This document shows positions 26,782-34,332 of a stretch of DNA of 64,000 nt, in pieces. Within the stretch, counting starts at the first letter, position 1; each line of letters opens with the position of its first letter. A program made the translations under genes and the position numbers. The notes under the pieces are model-generated. The model did not search any database. It saw only the letters and a list, made by a program, of their open reading frames with translations, and was not told the DNA's origin. This stretch comes from Natronospirillum sp965602035. Lineage in GTDB: Bacteria; Pseudomonadota; Gammaproteobacteria; Pseudomonadales; Natronospirillaceae. Location: assembly GCA_965602035.1 (NCBI GenBank), contig OZ271919.1:992001-1056000 (forward strand), read 5' to 3'.

Positions 26782-28211
26782 GTCTGTTGTTTCCGTATAC
26801 GCAGCATCATTTGAACACCGGTGTCATCGAATTCAATCCAGGTCTCGGCACCATCCAGCCCGTCCGCCAGCGCTGTGAATTCTTCTTCGGTGCGATGGAT
26901 TACCGGCCAGTCCAGCCAGTAATCCATATAGTAGCGGTTAGGGTTGCTGTCGTGAAAGTTTCCGATGGCCATCTCACCACCGGGTAATAACAGGGCATAG
27001 AGCTTGCGCAGTACAGCCGAGGCCACCGGCGGCGTCAGATAGTCAAACAGACCCATCGAGTAGATGAAATGAAAGTCGCCCCAGCTAGCCTGCAGCTCCC
27101 GGGTAGACAGCAGTGTGCGCACCGATTCGCGAACGAAATTGACTCTGAGCTTGCTGTTCAGGCGCGCTTCAACCCCTTCTATAACTACGCTGGCTTCCCG
27201 CAGCGCAGCCGCGTCCTGATCGAGCAGGGAGACATGAACCCGCTCGCAGTCGGCTGGCTCCACAAAAATGTCGGACAGCTCCCGTGCCGGCCCGCAGGCC
27301 ACCGACAGCAGCCTGAACGGCGCCTCGACCGTGGAGTGAAAGCGATCCAGCAGGCCCCGGGCCAGTTGCGGAATGAGTTCGCGTCGGTTGCGCACTGCCT
27401 GAGCCCCGGGTGCGTCTACGGGAAACTTGTGCATCAGCTTGCCGAAGGTGCTATTGCCCTCATACGCATTGCGATAACACATGGCCATCATTTCCGAGTC
27501 ACCGACATAGCCGCGCGGCTTGAGGTTGGTGCGGGCAACAAAAGGGGCGCTTAACAGTTCCCCCCAGATCAGCTTGCGCAGGTAATAGCCATGGTGGCTG
27601 TGCTGCTGACCGTCAAAGTCGGTGATGAGCGTTTCCATACGGGCAATGTTGCGATTGAGGCACGCATACAGCTCCGGTCCGAGTGTGGTGAGAATACCGC
27701 TTTGAATGCGCTTTGCCACCGCCTCAGGTTCGTCAGCGTACTCCTCATCCAACCGGTCAAAAAAGTTGCGATAAACGCTCAGATCGTAGGCGACATCGGC
27801 AGCAAACTCGCGAAAATCCGCGTCAATGTTGTTTTTGTAATCGAGCACCAGCGGCAAATTGCGCGCGGTATTGTCGATGACATCGATCCTGCCCTCCAAC
27901 AACAGTTTTCTGAAGTCATGTATACCCTCAAGAACAACCAGCCGGAATCGGTCATTATTGTTTTCCTGCTCGACAATAACCTCACACCGCCCGGTCTCCA
28001 CGGTGTGTTTGCCCGTTTCAACTCGCAGCCCGCTGAAAATGCCACTCGCCGGCTGCGGGCGCTCCCCAGCATAGTCCAGCCACAGGGAATAGGTGGTGGC
28101 AAAGTGCAGTTCCACCCGGTAGTCCCTGCCGTCACGACTCAGCAGGCCGATAACGGCGTGCTCCGAACGCACGGCGTCAGCCGAGCCAGATGGCGATTTC
28201 GATGTCGTCAT
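26769..28211 (-). CDS. SAM-dependent methyltransferase with N-terminal regulatory domain
   Basis: About 480 residues. The C-terminal 220 form a class I methyltransferase (LLSVACGPARELSDIF as motif I, HVSLLDQDAAAL, FHFIYSMGLFDYLTP, LLLPGGEMAIGNFHD). The middle carries GYVGDSEMMAMCYRN and FGKLMHKFPVDAPGAQAVRNR, blocks I recall from proteins named extracellular-factor (3-hydroxypalmitate methyl ester type) biosynthesis methyltransferases; that name is unproven here. The N-terminal 100 residues look like a small beta-rich regulatory domain. The ATG at 28211 overlaps the STAS stop (ATGA), which is why the longer frame to 28289 is rejected. The acceptor could be a lipid, a signal or a protein of the operon. 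Confidence 0.75.
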   Translation of the reverse strand: MTTSKSPSGSADAVRSEHAVIGLLSRDGRDYRVELHFATTYSLWLDYAGERPQPASGIFSGLRVETGKHTVETGRCEVIVEQENNNDRFRLVVLEGIHDFRKLLLEGRIDVIDNTARNLPLVLDYKNNIDADFREFAADVAYDLSVYRNFFDRLDEEYADEPEAVAKRIQSGILTTLGPELYACLNRNIARMETLITDFDGQQHSHHGYYLRKLIWGELLSAPFVARTNLKPRGYVGDSEMMAMCYRNAYEGNSTFGKLMHKFPVDAPGAQAVRNRRELIPQLARGLLDRFHSTVEAPFRLLSVACGPARELSDIFVEPADCERVHVSLLDQDAAALREASVVIEGVEARLNSKLRVNFVRESVRTLLSTRELQASWGDFHFIYSMGLFDYLTPPVASAVLRKLYALLLPGGEMAIGNFHDSNPNRYYMDYWLDWPVIHRTEEEFTALADGLDGAETWIEFDDTGVQMMLRIRKQQTWAE

Positions 28212-28588
28212 GCCGCGCTGCCGTTGATCTGGATACGCTGATCCGGCGTCTTGAAGATGGTCATCGCCGAAAAGGAGACGGACTGCCATTTTTCCGCAGC
28301 GTCATAATGGATGGTCAGAGCCTGTTGCCCCAATCGCGCTTTTTCCAGAATCTTGATCACTGGCGCGAAAGACGATGAGTTCATATAGCTGACGGCGCTG
28401 AAATCCAGCACGAGCCGCCGCCGGGCTTCCGCCGCCTCTTCCAGAGCCCGGACAAAAACCGGCAACAGTGTGTCATTGGCATCACGGATGATGCACTTGC
28501 CGGCCAGCCTCAGAACCAGCGCGTCTTCGCTGTTCGCACGGTTTATGGTCAGGGTCCCGTCATCAAAAACGGCGTCCGGACTGGTCAT
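28208..28588 (-). CDS. STAS-domain anti-anti-sigma-like protein
   Basis: A 126-residue single STAS domain. LVLDFSAVSYMNSSSFAPVI aligns with the SpoIIAA/RsbV strand-loop-helix, where a serine of the MNSSS segment would be the one phosphorylated by a HATPase kinase and dephosphorylated by a SpoIIE phosphatase. Both partner types are encoded in the same operon. Its ATG overlaps the stop of the upstream GGDEF-EAL-HATPase gene and its stop overlaps the methyltransferase start, giving a very tight unit. It would be the switch protein; its final target is unknown. Confidence 0.85.
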   Translation of the reverse strand: MTSPDAVFDDGTLTINRANSEDALVLRLAGKCIIRDANDTLLPVFVRALEEAAEARRRLVLDFSAVSYMNSSSFAPVIKILEKARLGQQALTIHYDAAEKWQSVSFSAMTIFKTPDQRIQINGSAA

Positions 28589-31140
28589 GATAAAACCTCC
28601 CTGGGCTGATCGGGCGTCGGGCTGTAAGGCGCCATGGCATAAACGCTCAGCCGATCGTTGTCGTCAAGAATAAAATCGAGGCTCGCACGGCCCTCGTACG
28701 CGATACGAATAAGGCCCAGGCAGCTTTTGGACATGTCCATGGGCTCCCGTGATATCTCCCGGATGCGCTCGAGATAGGCCTGATAGGGATCCTGTACGCC
28801 TCGAATCCACTGCAGTGTACGGTCCAGTTCCCGAAGGTGCGAGCGGGAGTTGTCGGCGATGGCGTTGTTGACCTGAATGTTGATACTGCTTTGGCCAATG
28901 CTGACACTGACTTCAATCAATTCGCCGGCGCGCCCGTACTTGATGCCGTTTTCCAGTAATTCGCAGATTACCATGGTATAGGTATCTATGGTCGTTACCG
29001 GTAATCGCGTGGAGGCGAGGAAGGCGCGTGTCTGGTCATTGATTCGCGCGATTTCACCCCAGTCCGGCTTGACGGTAAAGGTGATTTTATCACTCATGGC
29101 TTTTGGGGGACCCTCCGACTCAGGATACAGTGTGGGGCGGCTGACGAGCTCAGGAATGAGAATTGCCGGAGCCGGACGACAGAAGTAATAGCCCTGGATT
29201 AAACGGCAGCCATGCTGGTGCAGGTGCTCCAATTGACTGCGGTATTCAACACCCTCGGCAACGACTTCAAGGCCGATGGCGTGCGCCATCGCCATGATCG
29301 AGGCGATGATGGCACTGGTTGCCGAGTCTGCCGGAATGTCGTCGACAAAGCTCTTGTCAATTTTCAGGCGATCAATCGGCAGATGTTTGAGGTAGGCCAG
29401 TGACGCGTACTTGGTGCCAAAGTCATCGATCGAGACAGTCACACCCAACTCGCGCAACCGCTCCAGGTGCGTTACCACATTGTCGCGGTCCTCTATCCAG
29501 ACTGCTTCGCTCAGTTCCAGGTCCAGTGCGGCAGGCGGAAAGCCGGTCTCGGTAAGGATGCATTCAACGCGATCGACGAAATCAGCGTCACGCAGTTGGT
29601 AAGCAGAGACGTTGATGCTGAGCAGGCCGAAACAGAGGCCTTCGGCGCGCCAAAGAGCACCCTGGGTACAGGCGGTGCGCAGGATGTGTTCGCCCAGATC
29701 ACGAATCAGGCCCGATTCTTCGGCCAGGCTGATAAATGTGTCAGGGCCCAGTAACCCCTCGCCCGGCGAATCCCAGCGGGCCAGAACCTCAAGGCCAGCC
29801 AGAGTGCCCCTGGTCAGATCGACGATAGTCTGATAGTGGGCGACGATCTCGCCGGACTCAATCGCCCGGCGCAGTTTGGCCTGGCGTATAAGGCGTTCGC
29901 CGAGGTTTTCCGCCGGATCTTCCGACACCAGCTGATAACCATTCTTGCCGCTGGCCTTGGCCGAATACATTGCACTGTTCAGCTGGCGCAGCATCTGCTC
30001 GCTGCTCTGGCGCTCTGTATAGCCACTGATGCCGATACTCGCCGTCAGGAAGAATTCCTGATCGTCCAGTGTGACCGGTTCAGCCACTCGCGTGAGGATG
30101 GTCTCGGCTGCACGCTGAACGCTGTCCGGTTCATCCAGGTGATGCAGCAGCAACAGAAACTCGTCACCGCCCATGCGCGCCAGGGTATCAGCCTCACGTA
30201 CACAGCTTTTGATTCGTTCGGCAACAATACGGAGCACCCTGTCACCGGAACGGTGCCCGAGATGCTCATTGACGAGTTTGAAGCCATCCAGATTGATCAG
30301 CAAGGCACCGAATGACTCACCACTGCGGTCAGCCGCAGTAATAGCCTGGGCCAGACGGTCTTCACAAAGGCGGCGATTGGGGAGGCCTGTGAGCACGTCA
30401 TAATAGTGGGCCATTTCCACAAGCTGGTCTTCGGCTTCCTTCTGGCGTGTGATGTCGGTAAGAACAGCCGTATAGTGAGTGAGCTGTCCGCCAGCGTCGC
30501 GTACTCGTGCCACGGACAACCATCCCGCGTAGTGTTCACCATTCCGGTGTCGGCCACGAATTTCACCCTGCCAGGAACCCTCTCGTGTCAATGAGTTCAA
30601 CAGATCGTCAACCAGGGCATGGTGGTGGAAGTCGGGATCGGTGAACGCAGCCGTCTCGCCCAGAACCTCCTCCGGCGGATATCCGGTTATTCGCCCGTAG
30701 GCGGAGTTGACGTTGATGACACGCAAATCCGGATCCATGATGAGGATACCCTCAGAGGCGGATTCGAATACCTGGGCATTGAGCTCGAGCATCTGCTCCA
30801 GGTGCTTGCGCGATGTGACGTCAACACCAAGCACGCAAACACGGCCGGCAGCAGGCAATGGCAGAAACAGAAGGGAAATACTGACTGGCCCGGCCGAGAG
30901 CGTGCCTTCACGGGTTTCGCAATGTTCAAGCGCCGCCAATGCCGTGGCACTCCAGGGGGCTGGCAGGGGTTCGCCACGCTCAATGCCCCACTGTTGCATA
31001 ACCAGCCAGCTACCGGGGTTGGCATCAATCAACACAGCACGGGCATCCAACAGCAGAACGGGGCTGGGATTGTCCGTCATCTGTGAAATCAATTGGTCGG
31101 CCCAACAGTTCTCGGACGCAGTGCCCGATGGATTACCCAT
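28585..31140 (-). CDS. PAS-PAS-GGDEF-EAL protein fused to a HATPase (anti-sigma kinase-like) domain
   Basis: An 851-residue protein without membrane segments. Two PAS-like regions (20-110 and 118-238) lead into GGDEF (245-405) with intact GGDEF at 324-328 and an RxxD inhibitory site READ at 315-318. EAL (about 415-665) has EVL at 451-453, NVS, IDDFGTK, KIDKSF and AEGVE, so phosphodiesterase activity is plausible although DDFGTG is changed to DDFGTK. Residues 682-850 add a HATPase with the N-box VICELLENGIKYG, as in RsbW/SpoIIAB-type kinases. This links c-di-GMP turnover to a kinase for the STAS protein in one chain. A Met at 682, behind GGAGGG, might also allow separate translation of the HATPase. 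Confidence 0.88.
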   Translation of the reverse strand: MGNPSGTASENCWADQLISQMTDNPSPVLLLDARAVLIDANPGSWLVMQQWGIERGEPLPAPWSATALAALEHCETREGTLSAGPVSISLLFLPLPAAGRVCVLGVDVTSRKHLEQMLELNAQVFESASEGILIMDPDLRVINVNSAYGRITGYPPEEVLGETAAFTDPDFHHHALVDDLLNSLTREGSWQGEIRGRHRNGEHYAGWLSVARVRDAGGQLTHYTAVLTDITRQKEAEDQLVEMAHYYDVLTGLPNRRLCEDRLAQAITAADRSGESFGALLINLDGFKLVNEHLGHRSGDRVLRIVAERIKSCVREADTLARMGGDEFLLLLHHLDEPDSVQRAAETILTRVAEPVTLDDQEFFLTASIGISGYTERQSSEQMLRQLNSAMYSAKASGKNGYQLVSEDPAENLGERLIRQAKLRRAIESGEIVAHYQTIVDLTRGTLAGLEVLARWDSPGEGLLGPDTFISLAEESGLIRDLGEHILRTACTQGALWRAEGLCFGLLSINVSAYQLRDADFVDRVECILTETGFPPAALDLELSEAVWIEDRDNVVTHLERLRELGVTVSIDDFGTKYASLAYLKHLPIDRLKIDKSFVDDIPADSATSAIIASIMAMAHAIGLEVVAEGVEYRSQLEHLHQHGCRLIQGYYFCRPAPAILIPELVSRPTLYPESEGPPKAMSDKITFTVKPDWGEIARINDQTRAFLASTRLPVTTIDTYTMVICELLENGIKYGRAGELIEVSVSIGQSSINIQVNNAIADNSRSHLRELDRTLQWIRGVQDPYQAYLERIREISREPMDMSKSCLGLIRIAYEGRASLDFILDDNDRLSVYAMAPYSPTPDQPREVLS

Positions 31141-31376
31141 ACACTATTTCCCCATCCGGTGATGGCAAAAGCGTTTTACGAATGTGGCTTCCATGCGGTC
31201 GGTGATCACGGAATCCGAACGGCGTTAAGACCCTTCGAGACGTGAAGACGGATTTCAGATTAGCAGATTGGCGGTAGGGGATCGAGTAGTACGGTGGGCG
31301 CCGCCGGCGGTTGCCGGGGTTTCTGGAGTGCCAGGCGGACCCGATAAGCCGTTCGATCCGGTTAGATTCCGGGCAT
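31141..31376. other. Leader region of the signalling operon, no gene seen
   Basis: About 236 bases between the operon start and the tRNA-derived repeats. It must contain the operon promoter (minus strand). GGGGA precedes the first ATG, but I find no convincing -35/-10, sigma-54 or sigma-28 element. Plus-strand frames here are short and implausible. Confidence 0.4.
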
Positions 31377-31404
31377 AAAAAAAGCCAGCGAGTTGCCGGC
31401 TTTT
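31377..31404 (-). terminator. Terminator of tRNA-Ala repeat unit 3
   Basis: Diverged copy: the loop and A run differ (AGAAAAGCC; AACTC loop) but the stem and downstream T run remain. Confidence 0.7.
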
Positions 31405-31515
31405 CTCGGGTGTTTGGTGGAGCTAAGCGGCGGTTCGACGCATCGACGGTCCGGCGTTCCGGTCGAACCGATGACCAGAGAGTGCTGCGGTTCGATCCTG
31501 TCCGATTCCGGGCAT

Positions 31516-31545
31516 AAAAAAAGCCAGCGGAATGCCGGCTTTTTT
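31516..31545 (-). terminator. Terminator of tRNA-Ala repeat unit 2
   Basis: Same hairpin and T run as unit 1, identical in stem and loop. Confidence 0.78.
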
Positions 31546-31639
31546 CGGGTGTTTGGTGGAGCTAAGGGGGCGGTCCGACGGCTCGGTCGAACCGATGACC
31601 AGAGAGTGCTGCGGTTCGATCCTGTCCGATTCCGGGCAT

Positions 31640-31669
31640 AAAAAAAGCCAGCGGAATGCCGGCTTTTTT
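31640..31669 (-). terminator. Terminator of tRNA-Ala repeat unit 1
   Basis: A GCCGGC/GCTGGC stem around ATTCC is flanked by A and T runs on both sides, so it can work in either direction. It lies directly after the tRNA 3' end. Confidence 0.8.
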
Positions 31670-31677
31670 CGGGTGTT

Positions 31678-31721
31678 TGGTGGAGCTAAGCGGGATCGAA
31701 CCGCTGACCTCCTGCATGCCA
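31678..31721 (-). other. 3' half of tRNA-Ala gene at prophage junction (att core)
   Basis: The minus strand reads TGGCATGCAGG-AGGTC (anticodon loop, 3' stem, variable loop), AGCGG-TTCGATC-CCGCT (T-arm) and TAGCTCC-A-CCA (acceptor). The anticodon would be GGC. The 5' half is absent: the sequence right of 31722 is unrelated. This is what remains on one side when a phage crosses over inside a tRNA gene; an intact tRNA should be found at the other prophage end. Confidence 0.85.
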
Positions 31722-31837
31722 TATAGGGTGAGTGTGGTACGTAGGTTGTTGATTATCTTCGAAAAACGGCAGATTCAGGGACTATCAGAATTGTCATTCT
31801 GCGCCTGTAAAATCAATAGGTTACATACTGTATTTTA

Positions 31838-32446
31838 CTACTGGAAACGCTCCGGCAGTTTCAGGCCGTTGTGACCCACCAAAACTGGCTGGAGAACAAC
31901 ATCCATTTGTCTCAGCACGAGAATTCTCGAAGAGATGCTATCCACCAGGCAGTGATGTGCCAGTTCGTCATTCATAACAGCCTGGATTCGCTCCAATTGC
32001 TTGACCTTGTCTTTCCCGCTATGGAAAAGCTCACCGTTGAACATCGCATCGAACAACTTATCAGGCTCAAACCTATGCCAACCATGCAGGAACCCTGGCT
32101 CCTTCCAATTAGAGCGCAGACGCGTCGTGACCTTCCGAATTCGCGGGTCAGAACAAACCCTATCAACTTGCTTGGCGACCGCGTAAAAATGCGTGCGTTC
32201 GCCCTGAGCGTAGAAGAACCGGAAATCCAAGTACAACCCTTTGAGACGATGAATCTCAACCCCACAGCTATCACCGCGGATTCGACCATAATCATCCCTG
32301 GAGAAGCTCCCTCCAATCCTGAGCCCCTGACTCAGTAATGAATCCCAGTTGCTTTGCAACTCATTCACTCTGTAGTGAAACAGCTTGAATTGATCTGCAT
32401 GCTCGGCAGTGATGGGTTCGGATAAGGGAACAACCACCTCAGCCAT
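31838..32446 (-). CDS. Hypothetical protein at prophage end (possible moron)
   Basis: A 202-residue soluble protein I do not recognise. It has no membrane segment or clear catalytic motif. Aromatic-rich stretches (GLYLDFRFFYAQGERTHFYAV) and KVTTRLRSNWKEPGFLHGWH suggest a folded alpha/beta domain. Base composition is more A+T-rich than the structural genes. It lies between the att core and the tail genes, a usual place for lysogenic-conversion genes, and diverges from the plus-strand gene at 32622 across a 175-base spacer that probably holds both promoters. Confidence 0.6.
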   Translation of the reverse strand: MAEVVVPLSEPITAEHADQFKLFHYRVNELQSNWDSLLSQGLRIGGSFSRDDYGRIRGDSCGVEIHRLKGLYLDFRFFYAQGERTHFYAVAKQVDRVCSDPRIRKVTTRLRSNWKEPGFLHGWHRFEPDKLFDAMFNGELFHSGKDKVKQLERIQAVMNDELAHHCLVDSISSRILVLRQMDVVLQPVLVGHNGLKLPERFQ

Positions 32447-32621
32447 TTGACTCTGTCCTTTTCAATTTCAATTTACCTACTGTACGACAATCGATGAACA
32501 ACTGCCGTGGACCAGTGATCGATAAATCTTTTCACTCCACTGACTGAACACCGCGACAGCCCCTGCCACACTCAGAAAAGTATGGAAATCGTCATCGCTC
32601 CAATAAGAAGGAAACACCAAC

Positions 32622-33080
32622 ATGCTGTCATTTGGCATCAAGAAGAACCACACAGAATCCCGCATTGAAGCAGATCGTCAACTGCTTCAGAGCAAGCTTA
32701 CCGAAAACGAACAACTCCGGCGCTCCGAACTGGCCGCGCGGCAGGAAGCTGAAGCTCTTCGCGTCCGCCTGCGCCAATATCAGGCCAAGGCAAATGCTTG
32801 GGACAACCTGGTGCGCACAACTGCCCTGCCCGCCTCTAACCTGCCGAACCGCGACTATGACTCGGAGACACGGCACACCTACACCAAGATCGCCAAGCAA
32901 TTCGTCAATAACCTGGAGCGTGCGGGCATCCCGTGCAGTGGCATGCGTTGGATCATCGACCAGGCAAACGATTACACTGTGCGCTTATTCACACATGTGA
33001 ATGAGAGCCGAGCGAATCACGCATTGTGGATGAATCGAGCAAACCGGCTAACTGCTGCGGAGCGTCCGGTGGAGCACTAG
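32622..33080 (+). CDS. Coiled-coil hypothetical protein, plus strand
   Basis: A 152-residue protein not recognised. Residues 12-65 form a probable coiled coil (ESRIEADRQLLQSKL, ELAARQEAEALRVRLRQYQ); the rest is helical and ends AAERPVEH. AGAAGGA lies about eight bases before the ATG. It runs against all surrounding tail genes and converges with the small gene at 33077 (4-base overlap), so it is probably an independently expressed moron. Confidence 0.6.
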   Translation: MLSFGIKKNHTESRIEADRQLLQSKLTENEQLRRSELAARQEAEALRVRLRQYQAKANAWDNLVRTTALPASNLPNRDYDSETRHTYTKIAKQFVNNLERAGIPCSGMRWIIDQANDYTVRLFTHVNESRANHALWMNRANRLTAAERPVEH

Positions 33081-33316
33081 TACCGCTGGGTACGCCGGTT
33101 CCAGTCGAAGCGCCAGGTGGCTTGCGCACCCAGCATATTGATGACTTCGCGATCGTCACCGACAACGCAGGACCGGTGTCGGAACACGTAGTCCACGGTC
33201 ACATCGCGGATCGAAAACATGTGCTGGTTGACGCCGACATTGGAGGTCAGTACATCGTCTCCGCGCTGGCAGGCCGGAGCCACGCCATTGGGCGGGTATT
33301 CGACACCGAAATACAC
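33077..33316 (-). CDS. Small hypothetical protein at the end of the late operon
   Basis: A 79-residue frame from a GTG seven bases after the previous stop, with no recognised domain. It contains DVTVDYVFRHRSCVVGDD and ends WRFDWNRRTQRY. Support comes from its position as the last gene in the leftward tail operon. Coding reality is uncertain. Confidence 0.4.
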   Translation of the reverse strand: MYFGVEYPPNGVAPACQRGDDVLTSNVGVNQHMFSIRDVTVDYVFRHRSCVVGDDREVINMLGAQATWRFDWNRRTQRY

Positions 33317-33322
33317 CTCGGT

Positions 33323-33511
33323 CTACTTCAGATACGGCCGTTCACTGGCACTGGCTGCATGGCCGATCAGGGACAGGATCGCAACGATCAGGACTGCCGC
33401 GCCCACGGCTGTTACCCAATCACGCCAGTTGCGGACGCTGCCGTACCTCAGGATGCTGTAGCCAGCGATAATGGCCACGGCCAGGATCAGGATAGAGATA
33501 AATGCAGTCAC
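33323..33511 (-). CDS. Small two-helix membrane protein
   Basis: A 62-residue protein with two hydrophobic helices (FISILILAVAIIAGYSIL and WVTAVGAAVLIVAILSLIG) separated by a short basic loop (RYGSVRNWRD). The GTG at 33511 overlaps the upstream stop (GTGA) and is preceded by GGAGG. Topology resembles small phage holins or superinfection-exclusion proteins, but it lies after the tail-fibre genes and not in the lysis cassette. Confidence 0.65.
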   Translation of the reverse strand: MTAFISILILAVAIIAGYSILRYGSVRNWRDWVTAVGAAVLIVAILSLIGHAASASERPYLK

Positions 33512-33903
33512 AGGTACGCCCTCCAATCCACAGCATCGACTGACGCCTTGTCCGTGGCGGCCAGAACCGCATCCTTGGCCTGGCGAGCCGCCAGCACAAC
33601 ATCTTCTTCCTGCTGGGCAATCGCGTCTCCTAGGGCAATCCAGTCAGTGTTGGTGAGCATGACCGTATTGTTATCGATGTCGATCCACTCTTTTTCGTAC
33701 GTCGAGTCGGCCTTTGCTTTCGTGACTTCGTTGTTGATACGGAACAGGTCACGTCCATTGTCACGCGTCTGGATCGTCGTGCCATTGTATGTCACCGATT
33801 GCAGTTCGTCGCGGCTCTCTGAGTTGATCTGAGCCATCTTCGCCTGCTTTTTGCGTTCCAGGTCTTCATTCAGATAGGTGGTCAGCCAGGTTGCATCTGC
33901 CAT
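33508..33903 (-). CDS. Tail-fibre-associated DUF4376-like protein
   Basis: A 131-residue protein. The segment SVTYNGTTIQTRDNGRDLFR and a helical C-terminus (ALGDAIAQQEEDVVLAARQA) match the general form of DUF4376 proteins that follow tail-fibre genes in many phages, where they are thought to help fibre assembly. It lies four bases after the next upstream gene and overlaps the small membrane gene. Function is inferred from position. Confidence 0.65.
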   Translation of the reverse strand: MADATWLTTYLNEDLERKKQAKMAQINSESRDELQSVTYNGTTIQTRDNGRDLFRINNEVTKAKADSTYEKEWIDIDNNTVMLTNTDWIALGDAIAQQEEDVVLAARQAKDAVLAATDKASVDAVDWRAYL

Positions 33904-33906
33904 TGC

Positions 33907-34332
33907 TTACGCCTCCGCTTCTTCGGGCTGTACTTTCACCACGGTCCAGCCCTTGCACTGCACCTGCTGGCCATTGGGTAGCGTTTCTGTGGTGTCCCGG
34001 AACTCGATGCGGTAATCAGTTTTACCTTCCATCGCTGTCGGCACGATGTAGCACTGGCTGGGGTCATAGCTGGTTGCATCAATCCAGTCGGATTCTGACC
34101 AATCGTGCCGGTTTACTGGGTATTCATAAGGCAGTTTGGATTGTTGCAATGTGACAAACACCTCACCACTTGCGTCGGTTTCAATTGCACGTATGCCGGT
34201 ATCAGCAAGCTCCAACGGCAGTGGGCTGACTCTGGTGTCAGCCGGAATACCAGACATATCAAAACCGTTGATACTTGTGGCGGTAATTGTGTAATCATAG
34301 TGCTTTGCAATAGCGTGAAATTTAATTTTCAT
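33907..34332 (-). CDS. Hypothetical tail-fibre-region protein
   Basis: A 141-residue protein of unknown function with beta-rich character (HYDYTITATSINGFDMSG, FVTLQQSKLPYEYPVNR) and a hydrophilic C-terminus ending PEEAEA. The ATG at 34332 overlaps the fibre stop (TGATG), so translation is coupled to the fibre gene. A fibre chaperone or accessory tip subunit is the likely role by position. Confidence 0.6.
   Translation of the reverse strand: MKIKFHAIAKHYDYTITATSINGFDMSGIPADTRVSPLPLELADTGIRAIETDASGEVFVTLQQSKLPYEYPVNRHDWSESDWIDATSYDPSQCYIVPTAMEGKTDYRIEFRDTTETLPNGQQVQCKGWTVVKVQPEEAEA

Larger units (their letters stand above)
31377..31690 (-). repeat. Three tandem units of tRNA-Ala 3' end plus terminator
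   Basis: Read on the minus strand, each unit begins CTTAGCTCCACCA, the acceptor end of tRNA-Ala with CCA, then AACACCCGA and a terminator hairpin, then about 60 further shared bases. The tRNA ends lie at 31678-31690, 31554-31566 and 31415-31427, so the periods are 124 and 139 bases. The first two units are nearly identical; the outermost has diverged. Only the innermost unit extends into the T-arm and anticodon arm. The design recalls the 178-bp tyrT repeats (rtT) of E. coli, which also carry a tRNA 3' end. Confidence 0.85.

Noticed and set aside
28585..31140. Frameshifted or broken GGDEF-EAL gene
   Set aside because: The frame is continuous, all domains are full length and key residues are present; the fusion seems genuine.
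31377..31690. CRISPR-like array
   Set aside because: Only three units of 124-139 bases with shared spacers and tRNA ends; not direct repeats of 25-40 bases with unique spacers.
31678..31721. Complete tRNA-Ala gene
   Set aside because: D-arm, 5' acceptor and 5' anticodon stem are absent to the right; only the 3' half is present.
31311..31726. Several repeated small frames in the tRNA-terminator array
   Set aside because: They are translations of the same DNA repeat, with stems and T runs read as codons; no start sites.
33026..33832. Plus-strand frame of 268 codons
   Set aside because: It is antisense to three small minus-strand genes that overlap and have ribosome sites, and it has no domain.
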